A stretch of 34,536 nucleotides of DNA from Phaeodactylibacter sp. (GTDB lineage Bacteria > Bacteroidota > Bacteroidia > Chitinophagales > Saprospiraceae), in contig JAGFJE010000058.1 in assembly GCA_024103175.1 (NCBI GenBank), forward strand, positions 1-34,536. The letters run 5' to 3'. The translations under genes and the position numbers were made by a program. Within the stretch, counting starts at the first letter, position 1. Each line of letters opens with the position of its first letter. The notes beneath the pieces were generated by a model. That model was not told the DNA's origin. It did no database searches and worked only from the letters and a program-made list of their open reading frames with translations. Shown here in pieces: positions 22,716 to 32,611 of the stretch.

Positions 22716-23180
22716 TCACTCATACCGCTCCAGTATTTCATCCAGCCCTTCCACCTTCACATCCCGGTGCAGGTCATCGCCGATCATCAGGGCCGGAGCG
22801 TGGTCGCAGGTTCCCAGGCAGGGCATGGGCAAGAGGGTGAACCGCTCGTCCGGGGTCGTCTCCCCCCACTGTATGCCCAGTTTCTGGTTCAGGCGCCCCA
22901 CCAGCTTTTCGTAACCCATCACCCAGCAGCTGATGCTGTCGCACACCAGTATGACATGCCGCCCTACCGGCTGGCGGAACACCAGGTTGTAAAAGGTGGC
23001 TACGCTGTCCAATTCATGAGGCGTCATATCCAGGAAGTCAGCGAGTTCATGGAGGCTCTGGTCCGATACCCAGCCGCGGTGTTTCTGCACTACGCTCAGT
23101 GCCTCCAGGCAGGCCGCGCTGCGCCTGGGCAGTTTTTCAATGTGCGCTTCTATTTCCCGTTTTTCTTCTTCTGTAAGCAT
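22716..23180 (-). CDS. nuoE: NADH:quinone oxidoreductase subunit E (24-kDa type)
   Basis: The 154-residue subunit holds the [2Fe-2S] cluster N1a: Cys80 and Cys85 in VCDSISC, Cys121 and Cys125 in CLGTCDHAPA. The N-terminal helical part, with ALSVVQKHRGWVSD (27-40), is typical. It partners NuoF in the NADH-oxidising module. It lies 13 bp after nuoCD. Confidence 0.95.
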   Translation of the reverse strand: MLTEEEKREIEAHIEKLPRRSAACLEALSVVQKHRGWVSDQSLHELADFLDMTPHELDSVATFYNLVFRQPVGRHVILVCDSISCWVMGYEKLVGRLNQKLGIQWGETTPDERFTLLPMPCLGTCDHAPALMIGDDLHRDVKVEGLDEILERYE

Positions 23181-23193
23181 GCTAAAAGTTTTT

Positions 23194-24930
23194 TTAGCGG
23201 TCTATATCCGCCAATACATAATCGATACTACCCAGAATGGCGAGCAGGTCGGCCACCGTATACCCCTGGCTAATAAATGAGATCATCTGCATTTGCGGAA
23301 ACGAAGGCGTGCGTATCCGGGTGCGGTAAGACGTGGTGCTGCCGTCGCTGATGAGGTAATAGCCGTTGGACCCCTTGGTCGCTTCGATGCCGTGGAAGGC
23401 TTCCCCTGCGGGGATTACCGGGCCCCAGCTCACATTCAGGAAGTGGTTGATCAGGGTTTCGATGTCATGCATGGTGTGTTCTTTGGCCGGCGGCGTGGTC
23501 AGCGGGTGGCGGGATTTATAATCCCCCTCCGGCATATTCTTCAGGCATTGTTCGACTATGCGAAGGCTTTGCCGCATTTCCTCGATGCGCACGACTGCCC
23601 GGTCGTAGCAGTCGCCATTAGCAGCCACCGGCACTTCGAAATCGAACTGGTCGTAGGAAGAATAGGGCCGTTTTTTGCGGAAATCCCACTCCATGCCGGT
23701 AGCCCGCAGGCCAGGCCCGGTGACGCCCCACTCGATGGCCTCCTGCGTATCGTAAACCCCAATGCCCACTGTGCGGTCTTTGAAGATCCGGTTCTTCATC
23801 ACCAGGCGGTCGTATTTCCGGAGGCGTTTGGGGAAATAGGCTATAAAATCGGCGACCATTTTATCCCATCCTTCCGGCAGGTCGGCGGCCACTCCGCCGA
23901 TTCGGAACCAGTTGGGGTGCATGCGCCCGCCGCAAACGGCGCCGATGATGTCGAAGATGCGCTCCCGGTCGGAAAACATGTAAAATACCGGGGAGAGCTG
24001 GCCTACGTCCTGGGCAAAAGTGCCATACCAGACCAGGTGGCTGGCGATGCGGAACAGTTCGCAGAGCATCACACGAATAACCTGGGCGCGGGGCGGCACG
24101 TCGATGCCGGCCAGTCGCTCGACGGCCAGCAGGTAGGCCAGGTTGTTCATCACGCCGCCCAGGTAGTCCACCCGGTCGGTATAGGGAATGTAAGTGTGCC
24201 AGGATTGCCGCTCGCCCATCTTTTCGGCGCCCCGGTGGTGAAACCCGATGTCGGGAACGACATCGACAATATCCTCCCCGTCCAGTTGGAGCGCCAGGCG
24301 CAGCACGCCGTGGGTGCCGGGGTGTTGAGGGCCCAGGTTCAGGAACATGAATTCGGTGTCTTCCGACTCCCGTTCCAGCCCCCATTCTTCGGGTTTGAAC
24401 TGGAGGGCCTGCTGCTCGCGGTCCTGCTTGTCCGGCGGGAGTTGAAAAGGGCCCATTTCGGTAGCCCGGGCGGGGTGTTCCTTGCGCAGGGGGTGCCCCT
24501 CCCAGGTTTGGGGCATCAGTATTCTGCGCAGGTGCGGGTGGCCTTCGAAGTGGATGCCGAACATGTCGTAGGCTTCCCGTTCGTACCAGTTGGCGTTGGC
24601 CCACAGGCTGCAGATGCTGGGAAGGCCCCGTTCTCCATCTTTTAAGGCGGTTTTGATCCGGATGTCGGCGTTGCGTTCAAAAGACAGGAGGTGGTATACG
24701 ACGGTAAAGTCGGACTCTTGCCCGGTGCGGTGTTTCCTGGGGCGCTCATCGATAGCGAACAGGTCGTACAGCATGGAATAGGGCTGGCTGATCTCTTCTT
24801 TGAGAAAGCGCAGCACCTTTGGAATATCCCGGGCCGGCACCCAGTAGGTAGGTATTCCGTCGCGGGTGGATTGAGTGGCGATTTGTCCTTCGCCGAACCG
24901 TTCTTGCAGCTTTCTGGTAAGTTCTTCCAT
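23194..24930 (-). CDS. nuoCD: Fused NADH:quinone oxidoreductase subunit C/D
   Basis: The 578-residue protein joins NuoC (30-kDa type, about residues 1-160, with [20 protein letters not shown] at 115-134) to NuoD (49-kDa type, from about 190). [11 protein letters not shown] (200-210) holds the quinone-site His, and [12 protein letters not shown] with [12 protein letters not shown] follows; the C-terminus ends [10 protein letters not shown]. The fusion is as in E. coli. NuoD forms the quinone-reduction chamber with NuoB. It is 23 bp after nuoB. The length is near the usual 590-600 for fused forms. Confidence 0.95.
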   Translation of the reverse strand: MEELTRKLQERFGEGQIATQSTRDGIPTYWVPARDIPKVLRFLKEEISQPYSMLYDLFAIDERPRKHRTGQESDFTVVYHLLSFERNADIRIKTALKDGERGLPSICSLWANANWYEREAYDMFGIHFEGHPHLRRILMPQTWEGHPLRKEHPARATEMGPFQLPPDKQDREQQALQFKPEEWGLERESEDTEFMFLNLGPQHPGTHGVLRLALQLDGEDIVDVVPDIGFHHRGAEKMGERQSWHTYIPYTDRVDYLGGVMNNLAYLLAVERLAGIDVPPRAQVIRVMLCELFRIASHLVWYGTFAQDVGQLSPVFYMFSDRERIFDIIGAVCGGRMHPNWFRIGGVAADLPEGWDKMVADFIAYFPKRLRKYDRLVMKNRIFKDRTVGIGVYDTQEAIEWGVTGPGLRATGMEWDFRKKRPYSSYDQFDFEVPVAANGDCYDRAVVRIEEMRQSLRIVEQCLKNMPEGDYKSRHPLTTPPAKEHTMHDIETLINHFLNVSWGPVIPAGEAFHGIEATKGSNGYYLISDGSTTSYRTRIRTPSFPQMQMISFISQGYTVADLLAILGSIDYVLADIDR

Positions 24931-24953
24931 GCTTCAAATGAAAGTATTATGGC

Positions 24954-25649
24954 CTACTTATCTTTTTTCTTCAAATACTCGACTGTGGAGGGAAACCCCA
25001 GCGGTTCTCCCTGCGCCTGATCGGTTGGGGTGATGCGCCCCATTTTTTTCCGGTCTGTTCTCTTGAGGTCCCGCAGGGAAGGGGGCTCGGGTTTGTATAC
25101 GCCCTGGGGGCCTATGGCCCAGCTCAGCGGACGTTTCTCTTTGCCCACCGCATCGCGAAGCAACGTCAGCCCTTCCATAAAGGCGCCGGGCTGGGGCGGG
25201 CAGCCGGGAACATACAGGTCTACCGGCAGGAATTTGTCGACGCCCTGCACGACGGAGTAAATGTCGTACATACCGCCGGAGTTGGCGCAGGAGCCCATCG
25301 AGATCACCCAGCGGGGCTCCATCATTTGTTCGTAGAGCCGCTGTATGATGGGCGCCATTTTGATAAATACCGTGCCGGCGATCACCATCAGGTCGGCCTC
25401 CCGGGGCGTGCCCCGGATCACCTCGGCGCCAAAGCGGGCCACATCGAACTTGCTGGTCAGGCTGGTCGCCATTTCGACAAAGCAACAGCTCAGCCCGAAA
25501 TGGAACGGCCAGATGGCGTTTTTTCTGCCCCAGGCCAGCATGTCCTGCAGGGTGCTCAACATAATGCTTTGCTGCATCGTCTCCTCAAAAGAGCCATTCC
25601 CCCGGGCCGGTTCGGTGGGGCTGGCCGGATCGGTAATCCACCACTTCAT
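24954..25649 (-). CDS. nuoB: NADH:quinone oxidoreductase subunit B (cluster N2)
   Basis: The 231-residue subunit carries the terminal [4Fe-4S] cluster N2: Cys55-Cys56 (GLSCCFVEM), Cys121 (GSCANSGG) and Cys150 (VPGCPPQPG). The frame is open further upstream, but the ATG at 25649 ([10 protein letters not shown]) overlaps the nuoA stop as ATGA, so it is the start. The 45-residue C-terminal extension beyond the core ([20 protein letters not shown] onward) is polar and not typical of short NuoB proteins. Confidence 0.95.
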   Translation of the reverse strand: MKWWITDPASPTEPARGNGSFEETMQQSIMLSTLQDMLAWGRKNAIWPFHFGLSCCFVEMATSLTSKFDVARFGAEVIRGTPREADLMVIAGTVFIKMAPIIQRLYEQMMEPRWVISMGSCANSGGMYDIYSVVQGVDKFLPVDLYVPGCPPQPGAFMEGLTLLRDAVGKEKRPLSWAIGPQGVYKPEPPSLRDLKRTDRKKMGRITPTDQAQGEPLGFPSTVEYLKKKDK

Positions 25650-26065
25650 ATTTTCTGTTGTTTTCGTCTTTTTTGTAATGCTTTGATGATCTTCTGCCCC
25701 TGAGGGCCGTAGTCCAGCGCCCCGGTGCTCCATTCATATACCAGCACGACCAGCAAGATCCCGACAAATATCAGCGCCCCTATGAAACCGGGCCAGCCGG
25801 CCTCTTCATAGCCAATAGCCCAGGCGACGATGAATGCCGTCTCCAGGTCGAAGATCACAAAGAACATAGCTATGAGATAAAAATGGCTGGAGAACTGCAG
25901 GCGGGCGCTGCCGGTAGGCAATATCCCGGACTCGAACACCTCGCCGGTGGCCTTGTCATCGTGCCGCTCGCCCAACAGGTAGGACAGCACCACGATGGCG
26001 CCGATCACCAGCAATACGATCCCGGCATATGCCACCAATGGCCAGTATATTTCGTTTTGTATCAT
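25646..26065 (-). CDS. nuoA: NADH:quinone oxidoreductase subunit A
   Basis: The 139-residue membrane subunit has three helices and the conserved [18 protein letters not shown] loop and FDLETAF segment. The frame could start at a GTG at 26077; the ATG at 26065 ([10 protein letters not shown]) is preferred. It opens the A-B-CD-E-F half of the cluster, 227 bp after the nuoN stop, so this gap probably holds a promoter. Confidence 0.93.
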   Translation of the reverse strand: MIQNEIYWPLVAYAGIVLLVIGAIVVLSYLLGERHDDKATGEVFESGILPTGSARLQFSSHFYLIAMFFVIFDLETAFIVAWAIGYEEAGWPGFIGALIFVGILLVVLVYEWSTGALDYGPQGQKIIKALQKRRKQQKI

Positions 26066-26171
26066 GTCTTCTTCCACGAGGTCCGGTTTTTATATAGTGT
26101 CAACTAATTTTGGTTCTTTGTTTCGATAATATGCGCAAAATGCACGGCTTCTTCTTGCATACTCATCTTGG

Positions 26172-26278
26172 GGCTACCATTCTAGAGGTGGACACGTACA
26201 TCGTACACGCACCCGGACAGCCATTGATACGTACATCGTACACGCCCTGGAGCTTTCTCAATCTAGCCCATTAGCAGC
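26172..26278. mobile_element. MITE-like element C (about 107 bp), degenerate
   Basis: The left end GGCTACCATTCTAGAGGTGG... (26172-26193) matches the family end at 20 of 22 positions. The right end (CTAG at 26263-26266, then ...TTAGCAGC) is degraded. Two copies of CGTACATCGTACACGC (26195-26210, 26230-26245) and an AGCCATTG between them match element A. No clean target duplication remains. It lies in the nuoN-nuoA gap. Confidence 0.6.
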
Positions 26279-26292
26279 TATCTGGTTTATTT

Positions 26293-27723
26293 TTATCCCG
26301 CCACCCACTCATTGATCATATCCAGCATGGCCTGCGGGAAAACGCCCAGCCAGACGAGGGCAACCGTCAGAATAACCAGCAGCAGGCCCACACCGGAAAA
26401 CAGAGGCGCAATACGCTGAGCCGGATCCTTCGCCGAGGCAAACATGGCCATGATGATCCGCAGGTAATAGTAAAGGCCAATGACGCTGGAGGCGGCCAGA
26501 ATGAACAGCAAAACCCACAGGCCTTCCTGAGCGCCGGCAGCGGCGATGTAAAACTTGCCGATAAAGCCCGCCGTCAGCGGGATGCCGGCCAACGACAACA
26601 GAGCGGCTGTGAATACTACTGCAGTACCGGGCCGGCGCCAGAAGAGGGAGCGGTAATCCTCCAGTTTTTCGGCCTCTTGTTCTCCGGATGACAGATGCGC
26701 TACTACCCCGAAAGCTACCAGAATGGTAATGAAGTAGGCCACCAGGTAGAAAGTGGCGGCGCCGGCAGCCATCGCCCCTCCGGACAGAAAGGCAACGATC
26801 AGGTAACCCAGGTGTGCGATGGAACTGTAGCCCAGTATTCGTTTCACATTGTCCTGCAGCAGCGCCAGCAGATTGCCGCCCAGCATGGAAGCAGCGGCAA
26901 AGATGGAAAAAAGCAATGCCAGTACGGGGAACTGGTATCCGTCTACTTCGCTGTAGAAACGCAGAAGTACAGCCACAACCCCTCCTTTCGATACGGTGGC
27001 GACCAGTGCGCTTACCGGCGCCGGAGCACCCTCATACACGTCGGCCGCCCACATGTGAAAAGGCGCCAGGGCCAGCTTGAAACCAATCCCAATAATGATC
27101 AGCCCAAAACCGGTGATGATCAGCAAGGACAAAGCCTCCGCCTCCGCCAGATATTTTCCGATCCCGGAAAACCCCAGCTGCCCGGCCTCGTAAAATACCA
27201 GCGCCATGCCAAATAAGAGGAAGGCGGCTGCCGCCGCCGCCAGGATCAGGTACTTCAATCCCGCCTCCATTGACCGGTCTCTGGATCTCACCATATAACC
27301 TACCAGGGTGTACAGGCTGACGCTCAACAGTTCCAGTCCGAGAAAAAACGACGCAAAATGACGCGAAGCCGCCAGTATAACCGAGCCCAGTACGGCAAGG
27401 AGGATCAGTACGTAGTACTCTTCCATCTGCTCCCGCAGCGGGCGCAGATAGGTATAGGAAAGCACCACGACAATCAACCCTGCCGCATTCAGCAGCGCCG
27501 AATAAAAAAGGCTGAAGCCATCGATCACCAGCAGCGGGCTTGCCGTCCGGGGGGAATATTCCACCGGGATCAGCGAAGCCGCCAGGGCGGCGGCCAGGGC
27601 CGCCACCGTCAGGTAATACACCAGCCGATGATCCCGCCGGACTGCGATCACCACCAGAAGCAGGATCGAGGCGGCGGCCAGGATCAGCAGGGGCAAAAGG
27701 CTTCGAAAGTCCTCTGACGACAT
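26293..27723 (-). CDS. nuoN: NADH:quinone oxidoreductase subunit N
   Basis: The 476-residue antiporter-like membrane subunit has about 14 helices. LALAPFHMWAADVYEGAPAP with the following TVSKGGVVAVLLRF is the proton-channel region with conserved lysines. It is one of three proton-pumping subunits with NuoL and NuoM. It is 24 bp after nuoM and is the last gene of the G-to-N block. Confidence 0.94.
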   Translation of the reverse strand: MSSEDFRSLLPLLILAAASILLLVVIAVRRDHRLVYYLTVAALAAALAASLIPVEYSPRTASPLLVIDGFSLFYSALLNAAGLIVVVLSYTYLRPLREQMEEYYVLILLAVLGSVILAASRHFASFFLGLELLSVSLYTLVGYMVRSRDRSMEAGLKYLILAAAAAAFLLFGMALVFYEAGQLGFSGIGKYLAEAEALSLLIITGFGLIIIGIGFKLALAPFHMWAADVYEGAPAPVSALVATVSKGGVVAVLLRFYSEVDGYQFPVLALLFSIFAAASMLGGNLLALLQDNVKRILGYSSIAHLGYLIVAFLSGGAMAAGAATFYLVAYFITILVAFGVVAHLSSGEQEAEKLEDYRSLFWRRPGTAVVFTAALLSLAGIPLTAGFIGKFYIAAAGAQEGLWVLLFILAASSVIGLYYYLRIIMAMFASAKDPAQRIAPLFSGVGLLLVILTVALVWLGVFPQAMLDMINEWVAG

Positions 27724-27747
27724 ATCATTTCCGTTTTAGTGTTAGCT

Positions 27748-29322
27748 TCATTTGCTATTGATAACTTTCCGTTTTTCCGTTTCTGGTTTTTGCAGTGATA
27801 AAGACAGCCCATCCTCTTCCGGCGCTATCCCGATCGAACTTTCCTCCTTTGCAAAAGGCGCCAGGATATTTCGCAGCGGGGCGTCGGCGCTGTTCAGCAC
27901 CGGCCCGGGATACAGGCCAAGCCAGAATATCAGCAGGATCATGGGGGCCATGATCAGCCATTCCCGAACGTTCAGGTCCGGGAGGTTTGGTTTTGCCATC
28001 GGTGCGCCGTGAAAAACCCGCTGTACGATCCGCAGGGAATAAACAGCCGAAAAGATCAGCCCGAGTGCGGCCAGGGCCGTCCAGAGAATACTGGCCTGCC
28101 AGGCGCCCAGCAGGGTTAAAAATTCAGCGACGAAATTGCCGAGGCCGGGCAACCCCAGGGACGCCAGCGCAAACAACAGCGCCGTTGCGCCCATCCCCGG
28201 CATTTTCTGCCAGAACCCTCCCATCTGGCCGATATCGCGGGTATGTATTCTTTCCTGTATACAACCGACGATAATAAACAGGGCGCCGGTGCTGATGCCG
28301 TGGGCGAGCAGCTGAATTACCACTCCCTGATAGGCGATTATGTTGAAAGCAAAAGCGCCGAGCAACACAAAACCCATGTGGCTCACGCTGGTGTAGGCCA
28401 CCAGCCGCTTGAGGTCGGTTTGAGCAAAGGCCAGCTTGGCGCCGTAGAGGATACTTAAAACGCCCAGAGCCATGGCTGTGGGGGCAAAATCGCGGGCGGC
28501 TTCCGGGAATAATGGGATCACGAACCGCAGTATACCGTAAGCTCCGGTTTTTAACAGTAGGCCTGCAAGGATAACGCTCCCGGCCGTCGGCGCCTCCGTA
28601 TGGGCATCGGGCAGCCAGTTGTGGAAGGGAACGGCCGGCAGTTTTACTACAAAGGCGGCCAGAAAGCCAAGCATCAGCCAGAAGGCGGTGCGGGTCGGCA
28701 GCTCGGCGCCCAGCAGTTCGGGATAATCGAAGGTAAAATTCCCCGTAGTTTTCCCGTGGATGAAATACAGGGCCAGGATGGCCAGGAACATCAGCAGGCC
28801 GGAAGCCTGGGTGAAGAGGAAAAACTTATAGGCGGCATAGATCCTGTTTTCGTAACCCCAGATCCCGATCAGAAAATACATCGGTACCAGCATCACTTCC
28901 CAGAAGAAGTAGAACAGGAACAGGTCGAGCGCCAGGAAGACCCCGGCAATTCCGGCCAGGATCCACATCAGGTTGAAGTAATAAAAGCCCACCCGCTCCC
29001 GGATCTGCGTCCAGGAAACCAGGACGGCCAGGACGCCGGTGATAAAGGTGAGACCGAGCAGCAGCAGGCTGAGCCCGTCCATCGCCAGGTGGAACTGAAC
29101 GCCAAAAGCGGGAATCCACGGCGCATTGTATTCCGCCAGCCAGTCCCCGGGCTGGCCGAGCCCGATACCGGGAACGGAAAAAGCAAAAGCAAGGAAAAGG
29201 GAAAAACTGGCCAGCGTTGCGGCAAGCGCTATCCACCGCGGCCAAGACCGGTTAATAAAGCCGGCTCCCCATGCCAGCAGCCCGCCTCCCATCAGTATCG
29301 TTATCAACCAAACCAGGATCAT
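27748..29322 (-). CDS. nuoM: NADH:quinone oxidoreductase subunit M
   Basis: The 524-residue antiporter-like membrane subunit carries VVKLPAVPFHNWLPDAHTEA and LLLKTGAYGILRF, the family's channel motif. YFFWEVMLVPMYFLIGIWG is the conserved Glu-bearing helix region. It overlaps nuoL by 4 bp (ATGA). The polar C-terminal tail of about 30 residues is longer than the E. coli protein's. Confidence 0.95.
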   Translation of the reverse strand: MILVWLITILMGGGLLAWGAGFINRSWPRWIALAATLASFSLFLAFAFSVPGIGLGQPGDWLAEYNAPWIPAFGVQFHLAMDGLSLLLLGLTFITGVLAVLVSWTQIRERVGFYYFNLMWILAGIAGVFLALDLFLFYFFWEVMLVPMYFLIGIWGYENRIYAAYKFFLFTQASGLLMFLAILALYFIHGKTTGNFTFDYPELLGAELPTRTAFWLMLGFLAAFVVKLPAVPFHNWLPDAHTEAPTAGSVILAGLLLKTGAYGILRFVIPLFPEAARDFAPTAMALGVLSILYGAKLAFAQTDLKRLVAYTSVSHMGFVLLGAFAFNIIAYQGVVIQLLAHGISTGALFIIVGCIQERIHTRDIGQMGGFWQKMPGMGATALLFALASLGLPGLGNFVAEFLTLLGAWQASILWTALAALGLIFSAVYSLRIVQRVFHGAPMAKPNLPDLNVREWLIMAPMILLIFWLGLYPGPVLNSADAPLRNILAPFAKEESSIGIAPEEDGLSLSLQKPETEKRKVINSK

Positions 29323-31205
29323 GACATTGCGATTAGGGTGATGATAATCAGGGCGCCAACCCCGATGCCGAAGGCATACCAGCGCAACTGGCCGGTCTGG
29401 GTCCGGCTGAAGATATGATACAAGCTTTCGTTTCCTTTGGCAAGAGCCGTGTATATATAGTCGGTGACATCAGCGCGGTTGACGGCGGCCAGCCAGGTAA
29501 AGGGCCGGATGAACAGCCGCTCGTACAGCCAGTCAAACCCCCAACCCTGAAACCAGAACCGGTGCAGGCCGGCAAAGGAGCGGTGTGCTGAAGCGGCCAG
29601 TTCGGGCCGGCGCAGGTAGAACCAGTACCCGATGAATAAACCGGCAAAAACAGTCGCTGCCGCTGCCAATTGAAGGAGAAATTCACTGGCCTGAAGTGAT
29701 TCCTCGACGTGAATGGCCGGCAAGGCCGTGCCCAACCAGTCGGAAAACAGATGAACGGCGGCCATGTTGTGCGGCATTTCCACGAAGCCGCCGATGATGG
29801 ACAGCACAGCGAGCACGATCAGCGGTATTTTGATCAGCACGCCCGGCCTTTTATCCGGTTCCTGTTTCATGTCTCCAAAGAACGTCAGGATCACCATTCG
29901 CGCGGTATAGGCTGCAGTGATCAGAGCGCCGAGCATGCCGGCGGCCCACAGCCAGGAGTTGCCCCGCTCCCCGGCCCAGGCATACCAGAGGATCTGGTCT
30001 TTGCTGTAAAATCCGGCAGTGATCAGGGGCAGGGCGGCCAGGGCGCCCGAGCCGGCCAGGAACGTCCAGAAGGTCACGGGCATTTTTTTCCACAGGCCGC
30101 CCATTTTGAACATATCGTGCTCGTGGTGCATGGCCAGGATCACGGCCCCGGCGCCGAGGAAAAGCAGGGCCTTGAAGAAGGCGTGGGTGAAGAAATGGAA
30201 AACCGCGGCGGACCAGGCGCCGAGCCCCAGGGCCAGGAACATGTACCCGATCTGGCTGATCGTGGAGTAGGCCAGCACCCGCTTGATGTCCGACTGGGTA
30301 AGGGCGCTGAAGCCCGCCAGCAACAGGGTGGCGGCGCCGATGATAGCGACGAGCGCCATTACCGAAGGCGCCAGTTCAAAAACGGCGTGCATACGGGCGA
30401 TGAGGTATACGCCCGCAGTGACCATGGTGGCGGCGTGGATCAGCGCGCTCACCGGCGTAGGGCCCGCCATGGCGTCGGGCAGCCAGGTTTGCAGAGGAAG
30501 CTGGGCCGATTTGCCCAGGGCGCCGCCCAGGAGTAAAAGAGCAGCCCATACGGCCAACTGATCACCCGGGCGCCATTGTTGCGGAGCGGCTGCCGTGATC
30601 GTTGAAATATCGAGGGTGCCGAAGGAGGTGAAAAGCAGAAATAACCCCAGGGCCATAGCCGTATCGCCCACCCTGGTCATAACAAACGCCTTGCGGGCGG
30701 CATAACCGTTGGCCGGTTCCTGGTACCAGAAACCGATGAGCAGATAGCTGCCCAGGCCGACGCCTTCCCAGCCCAGATACATCAACACCAGCGAATCGGC
30801 CAATACCAGGGTGAGCATGGCGCCTACGAAAAGGTTCATGTAGGCGAAGAATCGCTTGAGCCCTTCATCCGCCTCCATAAACTCAATGGAGTACAGGTGA
30901 ATGAAAAAACCCACTACCGTTATGATCAAAATGAATACCAGCGAAAGGGAATCCAGGTAGAAGGAGATGGATGGGCTAAAACCTGCAACTTCTATCCATT
31001 GCCACAGGGTTTGCCGGAAGGCATACCCCTCGGGGGGCGCCGAAAGGTACCGAATGCCCACCAGAATGGCCAGCAGGGCGGAAAGCCCGATGCTGCCCGT
31101 CCCGATCCAGGCGGCAGCCACCCGGGGCAGCCGGCGGCCCAGGACAGCCAGTATGAAAAACCCGGCAAAGGGTATGGCGGGGATTAGCCACAGGTTCTCC
31201 AGCAT
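29319..31205 (-). CDS. nuoL: NADH:quinone oxidoreductase subunit L
   Basis: The 628-residue antiporter-like subunit has GWEGVGLGSYLLIGFWY and KSAQLPLQTWLPDAMAGPTP, followed by VSALIHAATMVTAGVYLIAR, as in all NuoL. The C-terminal portion would form the long lateral helix along the membrane arm. It lies 34 bp after nuoK. Confidence 0.95.
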   Translation of the reverse strand: MLENLWLIPAIPFAGFFILAVLGRRLPRVAAAWIGTGSIGLSALLAILVGIRYLSAPPEGYAFRQTLWQWIEVAGFSPSISFYLDSLSLVFILIITVVGFFIHLYSIEFMEADEGLKRFFAYMNLFVGAMLTLVLADSLVLMYLGWEGVGLGSYLLIGFWYQEPANGYAARKAFVMTRVGDTAMALGLFLLFTSFGTLDISTITAAAPQQWRPGDQLAVWAALLLLGGALGKSAQLPLQTWLPDAMAGPTPVSALIHAATMVTAGVYLIARMHAVFELAPSVMALVAIIGAATLLLAGFSALTQSDIKRVLAYSTISQIGYMFLALGLGAWSAAVFHFFTHAFFKALLFLGAGAVILAMHHEHDMFKMGGLWKKMPVTFWTFLAGSGALAALPLITAGFYSKDQILWYAWAGERGNSWLWAAGMLGALITAAYTARMVILTFFGDMKQEPDKRPGVLIKIPLIVLAVLSIIGGFVEMPHNMAAVHLFSDWLGTALPAIHVEESLQASEFLLQLAAAATVFAGLFIGYWFYLRRPELAASAHRSFAGLHRFWFQGWGFDWLYERLFIRPFTWLAAVNRADVTDYIYTALAKGNESLYHIFSRTQTGQLRWYAFGIGVGALIIITLIAMS

Positions 31206-31239
31206 GAGTTTATCGGTTTAACTGATTTTTTCGTAAATG

Positions 31240-31548
31240 CTACCCTTTCATTCTATTGATCGCATCCGAATCGAGCGTTTTATATTTCTGGAATATCTTC
31301 AGCGCCAGCGCCAGCCCGACCGAGACTTCGGCGGCCGTCATGGCCAGGATGAAGATGAACATGACCTGGCCGTCGGCATTTGCCCAGCGGGCGCCGCTCA
31401 CAATGAATGCCAGGCCCGCCGCATTGAGCATGATCTCGATGGACAAAAGCATGAAAATGACATTGCGGCGTATCATTAAGCCCACAAAACCCAGGCAGAA
31501 TAATACGATGGCCAGCAACATTCCCTGCTCCATGTAATCCGGGGTCAT
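31240..31548 (-). CDS. nuoK: NADH:quinone oxidoreductase subunit K
   Basis: The 102-residue three-helix membrane subunit has the conserved proton-path glutamates Glu38 (LLSIEIMLNAA) and Glu74 (TAAEVSVGLALAL). It overlaps the nuoJ stop by 4 bp (ATGA), so translation is coupled. Confidence 0.95.
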   Translation of the reverse strand: MTPDYMEQGMLLAIVLFCLGFVGLMIRRNVIFMLLSIEIMLNAAGLAFIVSGARWANADGQVMFIFILAMTAAEVSVGLALALKIFQKYKTLDSDAINRMKG

Positions 31549-32075
31549 ACTTCTTCTTTTTTCAGGTAACGGTGAATTACTTTTTTCTCTCTGCGGCCGA
31601 TGTGATAAGCGCCTACCAGGCCAGCCATCAGGAGGAAGGCGGCCATTTCTACTCCGAGGATGTAGAATCCGAAGAGCTCGGCGCCTACCCGGGCGGGCCT
31701 TACCAGTTCAATTCCAGAACTCTCCGGGCCGCCGCGGATGGCGAGCAGGTAGATCAGTTCGGCGGCCAACACCAGGGTGAGCAGCGCAGGCAACACCCAG
31801 ACCCGCGGGCGCAACAGTTGCCTTTCCCATTCTATGGTCGCTTTACCCAGGTTGAGCATCATAATGGCGAAAATGAACAACACCATGATGGCGCCGGCGT
31901 AGATGATCACTTCGAGGGCCGCCGCAAAGTGCGCCCCCATGATAAAAAACACGACCGCCAACGCCAGCAGCGACACGATAAGGAACAACAAGGCATGCAC
32001 GGCGTGGTACCGCGTAATGGCCAGCACGGTAGCGGCGACGGCAATGAGGGCGGATAAATAAAATGCTACTTCCAT
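31545..32075 (-). CDS. nuoJ: NADH:quinone oxidoreductase subunit J
   Basis: The 176-residue membrane subunit has five helices and the family segment AALEVIIYAGAIMVLFIFAI (residues about 53-72). It begins 3 bp after nuoI and overlaps nuoK. Confidence 0.94.
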   Translation of the reverse strand: MEVAFYLSALIAVAATVLAITRYHAVHALLFLIVSLLALAVVFFIMGAHFAAALEVIIYAGAIMVLFIFAIMMLNLGKATIEWERQLLRPRVWVLPALLTLVLAAELIYLLAIRGGPESSGIELVRPARVGAELFGFYILGVEMAAFLLMAGLVGAYHIGRREKKVIHRYLKKEEV

Positions 32076-32078
32076 GGT

Positions 32079-32594
32079 TTAGGGCAATAAGCTTTTGATA
32101 TCGATCGGCGGATCTTCCCGCTCGGACTCTCCCTTGTCCTTCCCGCCAATGGCCATACCGGATACCCGCCAGTAATTGTAGCCGTGGTACTTCCCTTCTC
32201 CGTCGATCAGCAGGTCTTCTTTTTCGTACACCATATTCGAGCGAAGGTATTCGCTCATCTCGAAATCGGGGATCAGCTGTATGGCGTAGGTCGGACAGGC
32301 TTCTTCACAGAATCCACAGTAGATGCAACGGGAAAAATTGATGCGGAAAAATTCCGGGTACCGGCGGCCGTTTTCATCCTCTGTAGCCTGCAGAGCGATA
32401 CAGTCGACCGGGCAGGCCACAGCGCACAGGTAACAGCCCACACAACGCTCTCCACCGTCCGGGTCGCGGGTCAGTACAATGCGCCCCCGGTAGCGCGGAG
32501 GCAGCCGGAACTGCTCATCCGGGTATTCGACGGTTATCTTCTTGCTGAAGAGCCGGATAAAAACGATCCATATCGATTCGAGAATGCTGAGCAT
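32079..32594 (-). CDS. nuoI: NADH:quinone oxidoreductase subunit I (8Fe ferredoxin type)
   Basis: The 171-residue peripheral subunit carries clusters N6a and N6b: Cys51, 54, 57 and 61 ([12 protein letters not shown]) and Cys90, 93, 96 and 100 ([12 protein letters not shown]). The frame is open back to a TTG at 32678 inside nuoH, but the ATG at 32594 ([16 protein letters not shown]) gives the normal amphipathic start, 17 bp after the nuoH stop. Confidence 0.94.
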   Translation of the reverse strand: MLSILESIWIVFIRLFSKKITVEYPDEQFRLPPRYRGRIVLTRDPDGGERCVGCYLCAVACPVDCIALQATEDENGRRYPEFFRINFSRCIYCGFCEEACPTYAIQLIPDFEMSEYLRSNMVYEKEDLLIDGEGKYHGYNYWRVSGMAIGGKDKGESEREDPPIDIKSLLP

Positions 32595-32611
32595 GAATTC
32601 AAAAATTTTCC

